Origin: Bacillota bacterium | GTDB taxonomy: Bacteria > Bacillota > Clostridia > Lachnospirales > Lachnospiraceae | DNA length: 15,433 nt | Assembly (NCBI GenBank): GCA_023415595.1 | Contig: JAEZJW010000019.1 | Location: 1-15,433 of the forward strand | Direction: 5' to 3' | In this document: piece after piece, positions 15,295-15,433 of the stretch | Numbering within the stretch: the stretch's first letter is position 1 | Layout of the letters: each line of letters starts with the position of its first letter | Notes under the pieces: model-generated | What the model was told of the DNA's origin: nothing | Databases searched by the model: none | What the model saw: only the letters and a program-made list of their open reading frames with translations | Position numbers and translations under genes: made by a program

Positions 15295-15433
15295 ATGGAC
15301 TTAAATATGCGTATTACGATGAATAATATGAACACTGACATCATCCAGCATAATAAATTACCCGATCTGGTATTGGACAAGCTGATGGATTGGATTATGG
15401 ACGGAAAACTACATATGGGTGAGAAGCTGAACA
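15295..15433 (+). CDS. GntR-family transcriptional regulator, 3' part missing
   Basis: Only 46 codons are in the window. After a Met/Asn-rich lead, the sequence LPDLVLDKLMDWIMDGKLHMGEKLN fits the first helix and strand of a GntR winged-helix domain (I..G.L..GEKL pattern) and breaks off before the recognition helix. ATG 15295 is chosen because GGAGG (15285-15289) lies 5 nt upstream; an in-frame ATG at 15283 overlaps that site. It lies 63 nt after the aldolase gene, so it is probably in the operon and may regulate it via the palindromes at 6142 or 13771. The effector-domain type (FCD or UTRA) cannot be seen. Confidence 0.7.
   Translation, partial: MDLNMRITMNNMNTDIIQHNKLPDLVLDKLMDWIMDGKLHMGEKLN

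Overview
The window looks like a chromosomal segment of a Gram-positive, low-to-mid GC Bacillota. Strong AGGAGG-type ribosome binding sites, a serine T-box leader in front of serS, a lipoprotein-type solute receptor and the gene families present suggest a clostridial, probably Lachnospiraceae-like, anaerobe. The genus is a guess from style and cannot be proven from the sequence.

Layout: (1) bases 1-2683, + strand: the 3' part of a TldD-type metallopeptidase gene and its TldE/PmbA partner, joined by a TAATG overlap and closed by a long hairpin that serves both strands. (2) 2810-4018, - strand: a protein with a helical N-terminal domain, a proline-rich linker and six nearly identical 45-residue lectin-like beta-propeller repeats, behind a promoter that could be read by a sporulation sigma factor. 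(3) 4178-5988, - strand: serS with its terminator, a 136-nt palindromic element, and a T-box leader with probable UCC specifier and a good vegetative promoter. (4) 6113 to the window end, + strand: a long catabolic gene cluster starting at a good promoter. It encodes a lipoprotein sugar receptor, a double-domain sugar ABC ATPase, two RbsC-type permeases, a metallo-beta-lactamase-fold lactonase-like hydrolase, a UPF0261/Tm-1-like protein, an RpiB-family isomerase, a triose-phosphate-isomerase-like protein, a class II aldolase-family enzyme, and the start of a GntR-type regulator that runs off the window.

How the cluster may work: the TIM-like and RpiB-like enzymes both carry features of the tetrulose-phosphate isomerases EryH/LerI and EryI/DerI, which convert L-erythrulose 1-phosphate to D-erythrulose 4-phosphate and then to D-erythrose 4-phosphate. 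The RpiB-like protein lacks the His used for ring opening in ribose-5-phosphate isomerase, as expected for a substrate that cannot form a ring. The cluster is therefore best read as an uptake-plus-catabolism operon that ends in erythrose 4-phosphate. Upstream steps probably involve a lactone (MBL enzyme) and an aldolase or decarboxylase (class II aldolase). No recognisable sugar kinase or dehydrogenase is visible, and the job of the UPF0261 protein is unknown. This combination is the most promising candidate for an undescribed pathway in the window; tetritol- or apiose-type branched-sugar breakdown are the nearest known themes.
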